Assembly: GCA_017304475.1 (NCBI GenBank)
Contig: JAFKKV010000038.1
Location: 1 to 64,000, forward strand
Direction of reading: 5' to 3'
Origin: Hyphomicrobiales bacterium
GTDB taxonomy: Bacteria; Pseudomonadota; Alphaproteobacteria; Rhizobiales; Phreatobacteraceae
DNA: 64,000 bases
The notes beneath the pieces were generated by a model. It saw only the letters and a list, made by a program, of their open reading frames with translations. It searched no databases and was not told the origin of the DNA. A program made the position numbers and the translations under genes. Of the stretch, positions 54,917 to 64,000 are shown piece by piece; position 1 is the stretch's first letter; each line of letters begins with the position of its first letter.

Positions 54917-55441
54917 ATGGCAGGCAGCGTCAACAAAGTCATTCTGATCGGCAATCTGGGCAAGGATCCGGAAGTCAGGCGGATGAACAATGGCGAGCAG
55001 GTCTGCAGCCTGCGCATCGCGACCACCGAAAGCTGGCGCGACAAGGGCTCGGGCGAGCGCAAGGAGCGCACCGAGTGGCACGCGGTCGTCATTTACAATG
55101 AAAACCTGACGAAGGTCGCCGAGCAATATCTGCGCAAGGGCGCCAAGGTCTATATCGAAGGCCAGTTGCAGACGCGCAAATGGCAGGACCAGTCGGGCGT
55201 CGAGAAATACACCACCGAAGTGGTGCTGCAGCGCTTCCGTGGCGAAATGGTGCTGCTCGACGGCCGCGGCGGCGGTGGTGGCGGCGCGGATGCCGGCGGT
55301 GGCGGCGGTTATGGCGACGACAGCTTCGGCTCGTCCGGCGGCATCGAGAACCGTTCGGGCATGGGCCGCGCGGAATCGCCGCGCCGCCCGGCGGCACCGG
55401 CCGGCGGCGGCCGGATGGATGACGACGAAATTCCGTTCTGA
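54917..55441 (+). CDS. ssb: single-stranded DNA-binding protein
   Basis: 174 residues from the ATG at 54917. OB-fold core: SVNKVILIGNLGKDPEVRRM, ERTEWHAVVIYNENL, LRKGAKVYIEGQLQTRKWQD, and YTTEVVLQRFRGEMVLLDGR. A Gly-rich linker leads to the conserved acidic tip MDDDEIPF that docks RecO, UvrA partners and the replisome. Diverges from uvrA. RecO lies elsewhere in the window. Confidence 0.97.
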   Translation: MAGSVNKVILIGNLGKDPEVRRMNNGEQVCSLRIATTESWRDKGSGERKERTEWHAVVIYNENLTKVAEQYLRKGAKVYIEGQLQTRKWQDQSGVEKYTTEVVLQRFRGEMVLLDGRGGGGGGADAGGGGGYGDDSFGSSGGIENRSGMGRAESPRRPAAPAGGGRMDDDEIPF

Positions 55442-55455
55442 GCGGACAAGCGACC

Positions 55456-55974
55456 ATGGCGGGCCCGGCGGTCGACGTTTCGGTGCGCCGGGCAACGCCC
55501 GACGACCTCGCCTTCATCATGGCGGCCGAACGCGAGCCGGCCTTCGAGCGGCTGGTCGGCCGCTGGCCGGCCGAACGGCATCTGGCCGCCATGGGCTCCC
55601 AGGATTTCGCCTATCTGATCGGCGCGCCGCGCGGCGGTGAGCCCGCCGGCTTCGCAATCCTGCGCGATCTGCGCAACCCTTCCGACAATATCGGCCTGCA
55701 GCGTATCGTATCGGCGGCGGCCGGGCAGGGCTTCGGCCGGCCGTTCCTGACCGCGGTCATCGGCTGGGTTTTCGCCGAAACGGCCTGCCACCGGTTCCTG
55801 CTCGAGGTCTTCACCGACAATTCGCGCGCCCGGCACGTCTATCGCTCCCTCGGCTTCGTCGAGGAGGGGCTGCTGCGCGAAGCGGTCAAGCGCCCTGACG
55901 GCACGCGGGCGGACCAGGTCCTGATGTCGCTGCTCCGGCGGGAATGGCCGGGCGCGAGCGCCGCGACCGCCTGA
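55456..55974 (+). CDS. GNAT family N-acetyltransferase
   Basis: 172 residues. Starts with VSVRRATPDDLAFIMAAERE; acetyl-CoA loop VSAAAGQGFGRPFLTAVIGW; ends with TDNSRARHVYRSLGFVEEGL LREAVK pattern, the RimJ/RimL type. Substrate could be a ribosomal-protein N-terminus or a small molecule; sequence does not decide. Sits 14 bp after ssb, probably in the same transcript. Confidence 0.88.
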   Translation: MAGPAVDVSVRRATPDDLAFIMAAEREPAFERLVGRWPAERHLAAMGSQDFAYLIGAPRGGEPAGFAILRDLRNPSDNIGLQRIVSAAAGQGFGRPFLTAVIGWVFAETACHRFLLEVFTDNSRARHVYRSLGFVEEGLLREAVKRPDGTRADQVLMSLLRREWPGASAATA

Positions 55975-56053
55975 TCGAGCGCATCTGCGGAAGACCCCCA
56001 ACTGGCGCCTGCATGGCGAGAGCGAATGCGAGCGGGCGAGGCTCTACGCGCGT

Positions 56054-56262
56054 CAACCCTCGCCCACGTCTTCGTGGGGGAGGGTGGGTCCGGAGGACCC
56101 GGGTGAGGGTGGTCGCATCCACCCGCACCGCGCATTCCGCCTGAAATTGATAGGCCGGCCTTCTTCAAGCCCTCACCCGGCGCCTCCATAGCATCGAGCG
56201 AACGCGAGATGCGTTCGCACTCGCTATGCGGCGCCAACTCTCCCGCCTTGCGGGCGAGGGTT
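56054..56262. repeat. Palindromic repeat, family B copy 4 with a nested hairpin
   Basis: Same plan as the other family B copies (CAACCCTCGCCCACGTCTTCG, GGTGAGGGTGG, CCCTCACCCGG, CGGGCGAGGGTT), but the usual GGCGCC-TGA-CGGCGCC loop is replaced by GGCGCC plus about 50 bp including a separate hairpin (CATAGCATCGAGCGAACGC / GCGTTCGCACTCGCTATG). It looks like an insertion of one palindrome into another. Fills most of 55975-56356. Confidence 0.8.
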
Positions 56263-56292
56263 GACGCACATGCGGCGTTGAAGCCAGCCCGG

Positions 56293-56330
56293 TTGACATC
56301 TCCAAATGTAAAGTATATTTACTTTACATT
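56293..56330 (+). promoter_or_regulatory. strong promoter with overlapping palindromic operator
   Basis: TTGACA (56293-56298) with TATATT (56314-56319, 15-bp spacer) or TATTTA (56316-56321, 17-bp spacer). The -10 region lies within a perfect 11-bp palindrome, AATGTAAAGTA-TATT-TACTTTACATT (56305-56330). AT-rich in a GC-rich genome, 26 bp before the DUF2306 gene start. This is the layout of a promoter blocked by a dimeric repressor; the regulator is not in the window. Confidence 0.7.
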
Positions 56331-56356
56331 CTCCTCCGGCCAATCAGAGAGCCGCC

Positions 56357-56752
56357 ATGACCCTCGCTCCCTTGCTTGCGGCGCCTGCCGTCATCCAGAT
56401 CCATGCCATCGCCGCCCTGGCCTTGATCCCGCTGACCTTGGCGCAATTCATGCGCCGCAAGGGCGGGACGCTGCACCGGACGCTCGGCTGGAGCTGGGTC
56501 GTGCTGATGGCGATCGTCGCCGTCTCGTCGTTCTGGATCCATTCGATTCGGTTGATCGGGCCGTTCAGCCCCATCCACATCCTGTCGATCATCACCTTGT
56601 TCGGCCTGTTCGGGGCCATCGTCGCGCGCCGCCGCGGCGATATCGGCCGCCACCGCCGCATCATGATGATGGTGGCGGGCGGCTGGGTGATTGCCGGCCT
56701 GTTCGCCTTCCTGCCGGGACGGGTGATGGCGATGATGACTTGGGCCAGTTGA
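56357..56752 (+). CDS. DUF2306 family membrane protein
   Basis: 131 residues, about four membrane helices: VIQIHAIAALALIPLTLAQF, GWSWVVLMAIVAVSSFWIHS, ILSIITLFGLFGAIVA, IMMMVAGGWVIAGLFAFLPG. The pattern RKGGTLHRTLGWSW with a His between helices 1 and 2, and RRRGDIGRHRRIMMM, is typical of the DUF2306 family, which is linked by resemblance to cytochrome-type membrane proteins but has no settled function. Has its own AT-rich promoter. The last codons form part of a 17-bp tandem repeat. Confidence 0.82.
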   Translation: MTLAPLLAAPAVIQIHAIAALALIPLTLAQFMRRKGGTLHRTLGWSWVVLMAIVAVSSFWIHSIRLIGPFSPIHILSIITLFGLFGAIVARRRGDIGRHRRIMMMVAGGWVIAGLFAFLPGRVMAMMTWAS

Positions 56753-56787
56753 CGACTTGGGCCAGCTGACGACTCGGGCCAGCTGAC
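56737..56787 (+). repeat. three 17-bp tandem repeats over the DUF2306 stop codon
   Basis: Units 56737-56753, 56754-56770 and 56771-56787, consensus GACTTGGGCCAGCTGAC, followed by a broken fourth. The first unit contains the last codons (TWAS and stop). Slippage here would alter the 3' untranslated end, not the protein. Confidence 0.85.
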
Positions 56788-56824
56788 GATTGGCGCCGAC
56801 CGCCGACTTGAGCGGGGCAGGGTG

Positions 56825-57454
56825 CTAACCGCGGATCGCCGCGCGCACGCCGTCGATGACGAATTGCACGGCGAGCGCCGCCAGGAGGATGCCGAGCAGG
56901 CGCGACACCACGACATTGCCGAGCGTGCCGAGCAGCCGGTTGACCCGCTCGGCGACGCGCAGGCAGGCCCAGGAGGCCAGGAGGACGACGGCGAGCACGC
57001 CGATCAGGCCGGCCATCAGGCCGGCATTGCCCGCGGCCTGGCCTGAGATCAGCAGGGTCGCGGCGATCGCGCCGGGGCCCGCCAGCAGCGGAATGGCCAT
57101 GGGAAAGGCGGCGACGCGGACGATGTGATCCCGGTCGATCTCCTCCTTGTCGACCGCGCCCTTGCGGTCGGCGCGCAGGCCGAAGACCATTTCGAAGCCG
57201 ATGACGAACAGCAGCAGGCCGCCGGCGATGCGGAAGGCCGGCAGCGATATGCCGAGCTTGCGCAGGAGCCAGTCGCCGAAGAAGGCGCATGAGGCGAGCA
57301 CGACGAAGGCGATCAGGCTGGCGCGCCAGGCGACCTGCCGGCGCTGGTCGGCGGAGAAGCCCTGGGTGACGCCGAGAAAGATCGGCACGAGGGCCAAGGG
57401 CTCGACGATCACGAACAGCGTGACGAGCGCATTGGTCAGGAATTCCACCGTCAT
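56825..57454 (-). CDS. MarC family membrane protein
   Basis: 209 residues, six predicted helices: FLTNALVTLFVIVEPLALVP, SLIAFVVLASCAFFGDWLL, FRIAGGLLLFVIGFEMVFG, AFPMAIPLLAGPGAIAATLL, LIGVLAVVLLASWACLRVAE, VVVSRLLGILLAALAVQFVI. The P-L-AGPG and F-IGFEM signatures are typical of MarC/UPF0056 proteins. Function unsettled; not an antibiotic-resistance factor in E. coli. Faces gyrA across a 211-bp divergent region. Confidence 0.9.
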   Translation of the reverse strand: MTVEFLTNALVTLFVIVEPLALVPIFLGVTQGFSADQRRQVAWRASLIAFVVLASCAFFGDWLLRKLGISLPAFRIAGGLLLFVIGFEMVFGLRADRKGAVDKEEIDRDHIVRVAAFPMAIPLLAGPGAIAATLLISGQAAGNAGLMAGLIGVLAVVLLASWACLRVAERVNRLLGTLGNVVVSRLLGILLAALAVQFVIDGVRAAIRG

Positions 57455-57665
57455 GATCGCTCCCGGGCGCGGCCGCGGCGGCGCCTTTGTGCCCTTTTCG
57501 TGACAGGTTCGTCCACAGGCTGCGAACCGGTTTCTGTAACCTCTTGAGAATACGAGAGAAATGCCGGCGTCGCGCGGGCCGATTCGATTGGTCCCGCGCC
57601 AAGGAATCGGCTAGAAACAAAGCTACCCAGCAGGCTTCCGTTCCTGCCTCATCGGACTGAACTCT

Positions 57666-60425
<2,760 letters not shown>

Positions 60426-60448
60426 TCGCCCGGGCTTGACGCATGAGC

Positions 60449-60650
60449 AAACCCTCGCCCGCGCCTTCGCGGGAGAGGGTGGGTCCGGAGGACCCGGGTG
60501 AGGGTGGTTGCGTCCGCCCGCGCCGTGCATTCCGCCCGAAAGATGGGCGGCCCTCTTCAAACCCTCACCCGGCGCCTGACGGCGCCACCCTCTCCCGCAA
60601 GCGGGCGAGGGTTTACGCGCGTCAACCCTCGCCCACGACTTCGTGGGAGG
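60449..60650. repeat. Palindromic intergenic repeat, family B copy 5
   Basis: AACCCTCGCCCGCGCCTTCG..GGGAGAGGGTGGGTCCGG, AGGACCCGGGTGAGGGTGG, CCCTCACCCGGCGCCTGACGGCGCCACC, CGGGCGAGGGTT, plus an extra half copy (CAACCCTCGCCCACGACTTCG) at 60622-60650. Sits between the gyrA end and the end of the LysR gene. Confidence 0.85.
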
Positions 60651-60671
60651 CGGGTCGTGCCGGCTACGCCA

Positions 60672-61616
60672 TCATTCCCCGACCGTCTTGTCCGCCTCCG
60701 CGGCTAGCCAGGCCACGAAGTCGCGTACGCGCGGGTCGCCGGTGAGCGCGGCTGGCCAGCGTACGATATGGGCTTTGCTCGACGGCATGTCCCAGGCGGC
60801 AGGCAGCACGCGGACGAGCCGGCCCTCGGTGAGCGCATCGTGAACCAGCAGCGAGCGGGCCAGCACCGCGCCGGCGCCTTGCAAAGCCGCGGTGATCGCC
60901 GTGCCGATGGTGCCGAAACGCAGGGCCGCGGGCGGCGCGCCGGACAGGGCGAGCCGCTCGAACCAGACCGGCCAGGACCATTCGGCGGCGGTGCGGCCGG
61001 CCAGTCCCTTGTGCAGCAGCGGCAGGCCGGCGAGATCGGCCGGATCGGCCAAGGTCCGGCCGCCGGGCAAGAGCCTGGGGTGACAGACCGGAAAGACCTG
61101 TTCCTCGAACAGCAGCCGCTGGGTCGAGGCGGCGCGGGCGGTGCCGGCCGGCATCCACAGCACCTGGACATCGACATCGGGCGCGCGCGCCTGAGCCTCG
61201 CTGTCGACGATGGCGAGCTCGATCGCGATGCCGGGATGGGCTGCCGCGAAGCCGGGCAGGCGGCGCACCAGCCAATAGTCGGCGAGCGCGGAGCCGACAC
61301 CAACCCGCAGCCCGGCCGGCGCGATCGCCCGACGGCAGCGGGCCCGCAAGTCGGCCAGTCCGTCGAGCAATTCGGCGAGGCCGGCCGCGAGAGCCGTGCC
61401 GGCCGGGGTCGCATCGAGGCCGGCGCCGGAGCGGTTGAGCAGAGGCGCGCCGACAAAACCCTCGAGCCGGCGCAGCCGATGGCTGATGGCGCTTTGGGTA
61501 ATGCCCAGCTCGGCCGCCGCCAGCGTCATGCTGCGCAGGCGCAAGGCCGTGTCGAAGGCGACCAGGGCGTCGAAGGGTGGCAGGGCACGCATCAGGGAAG
61601 TATGAATGAGATTCAT
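60672..61616 (-). CDS. LysR family transcriptional regulator
   Basis: 314 residues leftward from the ATG at 61616. N-terminal helix-turn-helix: LPPFDALVAFDTALRLRSMT and LAAAELGITQSAISHRLRRL with LEGFVGAPLLNRSG. The effector-binding domain follows (GLRVGVGSALADYWLVRRLP, LLPGGRTLADPADLAGLPLL). Resembles the GcvA-like branch of LysR regulators. It is divergent from the MFS gene (81 bp between starts) and most likely controls it and itself. Confidence 0.93.
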   Translation of the reverse strand: MNLIHTSLMRALPPFDALVAFDTALRLRSMTLAAAELGITQSAISHRLRRLEGFVGAPLLNRSGAGLDATPAGTALAAGLAELLDGLADLRARCRRAIAPAGLRVGVGSALADYWLVRRLPGFAAAHPGIAIELAIVDSEAQARAPDVDVQVLWMPAGTARAASTQRLLFEEQVFPVCHPRLLPGGRTLADPADLAGLPLLHKGLAGRTAAEWSWPVWFERLALSGAPPAALRFGTIGTAITAALQGAGAVLARSLLVHDALTEGRLVRVLPAAWDMPSSKAHIVRWPAALTGDPRVRDFVAWLAAEADKTVGE

Positions 61617-61697
61617 GTCGAAGTGAACCCTTGGTGGTCGTGCCGGCACGGCGGGATCTGCGACGGTAACAGCCCGTCCAGTGCCTCGAGGCCTTCC

Positions 61698-63086
61698 ATG
61701 TCCAATTCCGACGCGCTCCAGCCTGTCCCCGCGCGCTGGCGCGGACACGTTCTTGCCCCGGCTTTCGCGCTCGCCATGGCGGCCTTCCTGACCCAGCTCG
61801 ACGTCACCGCGGTGGTGGTGGTCATGCCGGCGATCGGCGGCGATCTCGGCTTCGGCCTGGCCGGTTTTGCCTGGGTGATGGATGCCTATAGCCTGGCTTT
61901 CACCGGGTTCCTGCTGGTGGCCGGGGCGCTCGCCGACCGGCATGGCCGGCGCCATGCGCTGCTCGGCGGCAATATCCTGTTCGCGGTGGCGTCGCTTGGC
62001 TGCGGGCTCGCCTGGGATGGGCCGTCGCTCTGGGCCGCCCGGGTGGTTCAGGGCGCGGGGGCGGCCTTCGTCATCACCGGAGCGATGGCCTCGATCGCCG
62101 GCGCCTATCCCGAACCGGGCGGGCGGGTCCGGGCCTTCGGCCTGATGGGCGTCATTTCCGGCGCGGCCATGGCGCTCGGGCCGACACTCGGCGGCCTGGT
62201 GGGGTCTTGGCTCGGCTGGCGCTGGATCTTCCTCGCCAACCTGCCGATCTGCCTGCTGATCGCGCTCGCCGTGCCGCGGCTTGTCACGGAAAGCCGGGAC
62301 GCGGATGGCCGGCCGCTGGACCTGACCGGCGTCGCGCTGCTGACGTCGGCACTTGGCTTCGCCATTGCGAGCTTGCTGCAGGGCGGTCACATGCCCGGCG
62401 GCCTGTGGCTGGGTTTGCTGGTCAGTGCCGGTCTCGCCACCGGCTTCGTCGTGCGCCAGCGGCGCCAGCCGCGACCGATGCTCGATCCGGACCTGTTCAT
62501 GCGACCGGCGATGATCGGCATCGCGGCGCTGCTGCTTGCCATGTCGGTCAGCTATTGGGCGATGCTGGTCTATCTGCCGCTGTTCCTGCGCAGCACCTTC
62601 GCCCTGTCGCTGGCGCAGGCGGGGCTTGCCATGCTGGCGGCGACGCTGCCGATGTTGGTCCTGCCTCCTGTCGGTGCAGGCCTCATGACCCGTTGGGGCT
62701 GGCGGCGCCTGTTCGCCACCGGGCTGGCGATCGTCGCCATGGGTGATCTGGTGCTGGCGGCAGCGGCCGTGGGGGGCGGCACCGCCATGGGTTTCGGTGT
62801 CGTGCTCGTCGGCATGGGTTGCATCGGGGTCGGCGCCGGCCTGGTGAACCCGCAACTGTCCGGCGTGGTGATCGCCTTGACGCCGCCGGCACAAGCGGGA
62901 ATGGCCTCGGCGATCACCGTGGTGCTGCGCCAGGCCGGATTTGCCATCGGCATCGCGGCCCTGGGCGTGGCGCAAGGTCTCGATGTGACGACGGAGGGCT
63001 TTGCCCGGGCTTTCGTCCTGGCGGCGGTCGTGGCCATGGCGGGGTGTGCCGCCGCCATGGTTTTGCTGCGGGAGCCGGTCAAGTGA
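61698..63086 (+). CDS. MFS transporter, DHA2 (14-helix) family
   Basis: 462 residues from the ATG at 61698. Fourteen helices expected. Motif C/D1 regions FLTQLDVTAVVVVMPAIGGD and WVMDAYSLAFTGFLLVAGAL with motif A GALADRHGRRHALLGG; WLGWRWIFLANLPICLLIAL is typical of QacA/EmrB-like drug exporters. Uses the proton gradient. The divergent LysR gene suggests a small-molecule inducer. Start chosen at MSNSDALQPVPA; the longer open frame belongs to the other strand's shadow. Confidence 0.92.
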   Translation: MSNSDALQPVPARWRGHVLAPAFALAMAAFLTQLDVTAVVVVMPAIGGDLGFGLAGFAWVMDAYSLAFTGFLLVAGALADRHGRRHALLGGNILFAVASLGCGLAWDGPSLWAARVVQGAGAAFVITGAMASIAGAYPEPGGRVRAFGLMGVISGAAMALGPTLGGLVGSWLGWRWIFLANLPICLLIALAVPRLVTESRDADGRPLDLTGVALLTSALGFAIASLLQGGHMPGGLWLGLLVSAGLATGFVVRQRRQPRPMLDPDLFMRPAMIGIAALLLAMSVSYWAMLVYLPLFLRSTFALSLAQAGLAMLAATLPMLVLPPVGAGLMTRWGWRRLFATGLAIVAMGDLVLAAAAVGGGTAMGFGVVLVGMGCIGVGAGLVNPQLSGVVIALTPPAQAGMASAITVVLRQAGFAIGIAALGVAQGLDVTTEGFARAFVLAAVVAMAGCAAAMVLLREPVK

Positions 63087-63194
63087 CCGGCCCCTGCGGA
63101 GAGGTAGCCATCCTTCGCGCGGCGAGCCGACGAGGCACAGCTCAACCGGCATCGGCGCGTATCCCCGAGGGCACGCGCCGATGCTGTCCGGCGG

Positions 63195-64000
63195 TCAGTC
63201 GACCTTGGTGCGCAGGATCGACAAAGCCAGCGCCTGGGCGCGCGGCACCATGGTCTCGACGTCCATATATTCCTCGACCGTATGGGCATTGCCGCCGACC
63301 GGCCCGACGCCGCAAATGGTCGGCGTGCCGACCGAGGCGGTGAAGCCCGAATCGGCGCAGCCGCCGGAGAATTCACCGTCGACGGTCAGGCCGGCATCGC
63401 TGGCCGCCGCCTGGTAGGCGGTAAAGATCGCCTTGGACGCCTCGGTCTGCACCACGGGAAGGAATTCGCCGTTGATATGCAGTTTGGCCGTCGTGCCCGG
63501 AACGGTCGAGCCGACAATGATCCGCTCGATCGCCTCGAGGGTGCGCTTCCGGTCGGCCGGGTCGATATAACGCATGTCGATCTGGCCCTCGGCATGCGGC
63601 GCGGTGGTGTTGACCGACTGGCCGCCCGAGACCAAGCCGACATTCAAGGTGATGCCCTTGGCCAGATCGGTCAGCGCGTGGATCGCCACGATCTTGTGAG
63701 CAAGTTCCCCGATGGCGCTGATACCGCTGGTGAAATTGCCTCCGGAATGGGCCGCCTTGCCGGTGATGTCGAAGCGCATGAAGACGCCGCCCTTGCGGCC
63801 GGTGGTGACATTGCCGGTGGGCCGGCCGGGCTCGGAATTATAGACGGCGCGGGCGGCGCGGCCCTCGCGCTCGATCACCGGTCGCGACGAAGGCGAGGCG
63901 ATCTCCTCGTCCGAGGTGATCAGGAGCTTGATCGGGCAGGGCGCGCCGCCGAACTTCTTGAAGGCGGCGGCGACGAACAGGTTCATCACGATGCCCGATT
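63195..64000 (-). CDS. M20 family metallopeptidase (5' end outside the window)
   Basis: 268 visible residues on the leftward strand; the frame is open to the last base, so the N-terminus lies beyond the right end. Zn-ligand motif ITSDEEIASPSSRPVIE, the dimerisation domain with FDITGKAAHSGGNFTSGISA, and the metal His near GPVGGNAHTVEEYMDVETM. Similar to glutamate carboxypeptidase (CPG2)/ArgE-DapE relatives that remove an acyl or amino acid group in the cytoplasm or periplasm. The first metal-binding His lies in the missing part. Neighbour to a LysR/MFS pair. Confidence 0.88.
   Translation of the reverse strand, partial: SGIVMNLFVAAAFKKFGGAPCPIKLLITSDEEIASPSSRPVIEREGRAARAVYNSEPGRPTGNVTTGRKGGVFMRFDITGKAAHSGGNFTSGISAIGELAHKIVAIHALTDLAKGITLNVGLVSGGQSVNTTAPHAEGQIDMRYIDPADRKRTLEAIERIIVGSTVPGTTAKLHINGEFLPVVQTEASKAIFTAYQAAASDAGLTVDGEFSGGCADSGFTASVGTPTICGVGPVGGNAHTVEEYMDVETMVPRAQALALSILRTKVD

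Overview
This 64 kb window is chromosomal DNA from a GC-rich alphaproteobacterium, most likely of the order Hyphomicrobiales (Rhizobiales). The evidence is the order and type of housekeeping genes (SPOR protein-nagZ-scpA-scpB, tatABC, serS-surE-pcm-nlpD-like, yajC-secD-secF, lepB-rnc-era and recO), an alphaproteobacterial LexA box beside uvrA/ssb, a CtrA-type box before motA, and short palindromic intergenic repeats of the kind common in Bradyrhizobiaceae, Bosea and their relatives. I cannot name the genus from sequence alone. Both ends cut genes: the SPOR protein at the left and an M20 peptidase at the right.

Layout. 1-8.9 kb: SPOR protein, nagZ, scpA, scpB, a lone ABC ATPase, tatA-tatB-tatC, psd and pssA (murein recycling, chromosome segregation, Tat export, phosphatidylethanolamine synthesis). 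9.2-16.4 kb: a urease cluster in the order ureD-ureA-hupE/ureJ-DUF1272-ureB-ureC-ureE-ureF-ureG; UreE has a very long His-rich tail. 16.5-23 kb: an UxaA-family dehydratase, two tandem Rid-family proteins, a leftward alpha/beta hydrolase and a three-gene TRAP transporter. 23-28 kb: a possible glycosyltransferase, a phasin-like protein, a thioesterase, a crotonase, an Ldh-family oxidoreductase and an alpha/beta hydrolase. 28.2-29.9 kb: leftward motA-motB. 30-33.4 kb: small lipoproteins, a GST and two secreted SH3-like proteins. 33.6-36.3 kb: lepB-rnc-era-DUF1737. 36.6-39.6 kb: a leftward 998-residue autotransporter, followed by recO.

40.5-51.1 kb: serS-surE-pcm-nlpD/dipM-like, a DUF815 ATPase, yajC-secD-secF, homologues of the mitochondrial complex I assembly factors NDUFAF3 and NDUFAF6, and a DUF1127 protein. 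51.6-60.4 kb: uvrA diverging from ssb across a LexA box, a GNAT, a DUF2306 membrane protein with its own AT-rich promoter/operator, marC and gyrA. 60.7-64 kb: a LysR regulator diverging from an MFS exporter, then the M20 peptidase.

Most of the window is ordinary core genome. The points most worth following are: a GyrA whose quinolone-contact residues are Gln and Phe instead of Ser and Asp; tandem Rid proteins that appear to lack the catalytic Arg; the apparent split of the usual tatC-serS junction by about 33 kb; a CtrA-type site before motAB; the autotransporter lying between era and recO; the secDF-NDUFAF3-NDUFAF6 neighbourhood; a palindromic operator before the DUF2306 gene; and a 50-bp tandem duplication at the ureB stop codon. 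I found no rRNA, tRNA, CRISPR array, prophage or intact insertion sequence.
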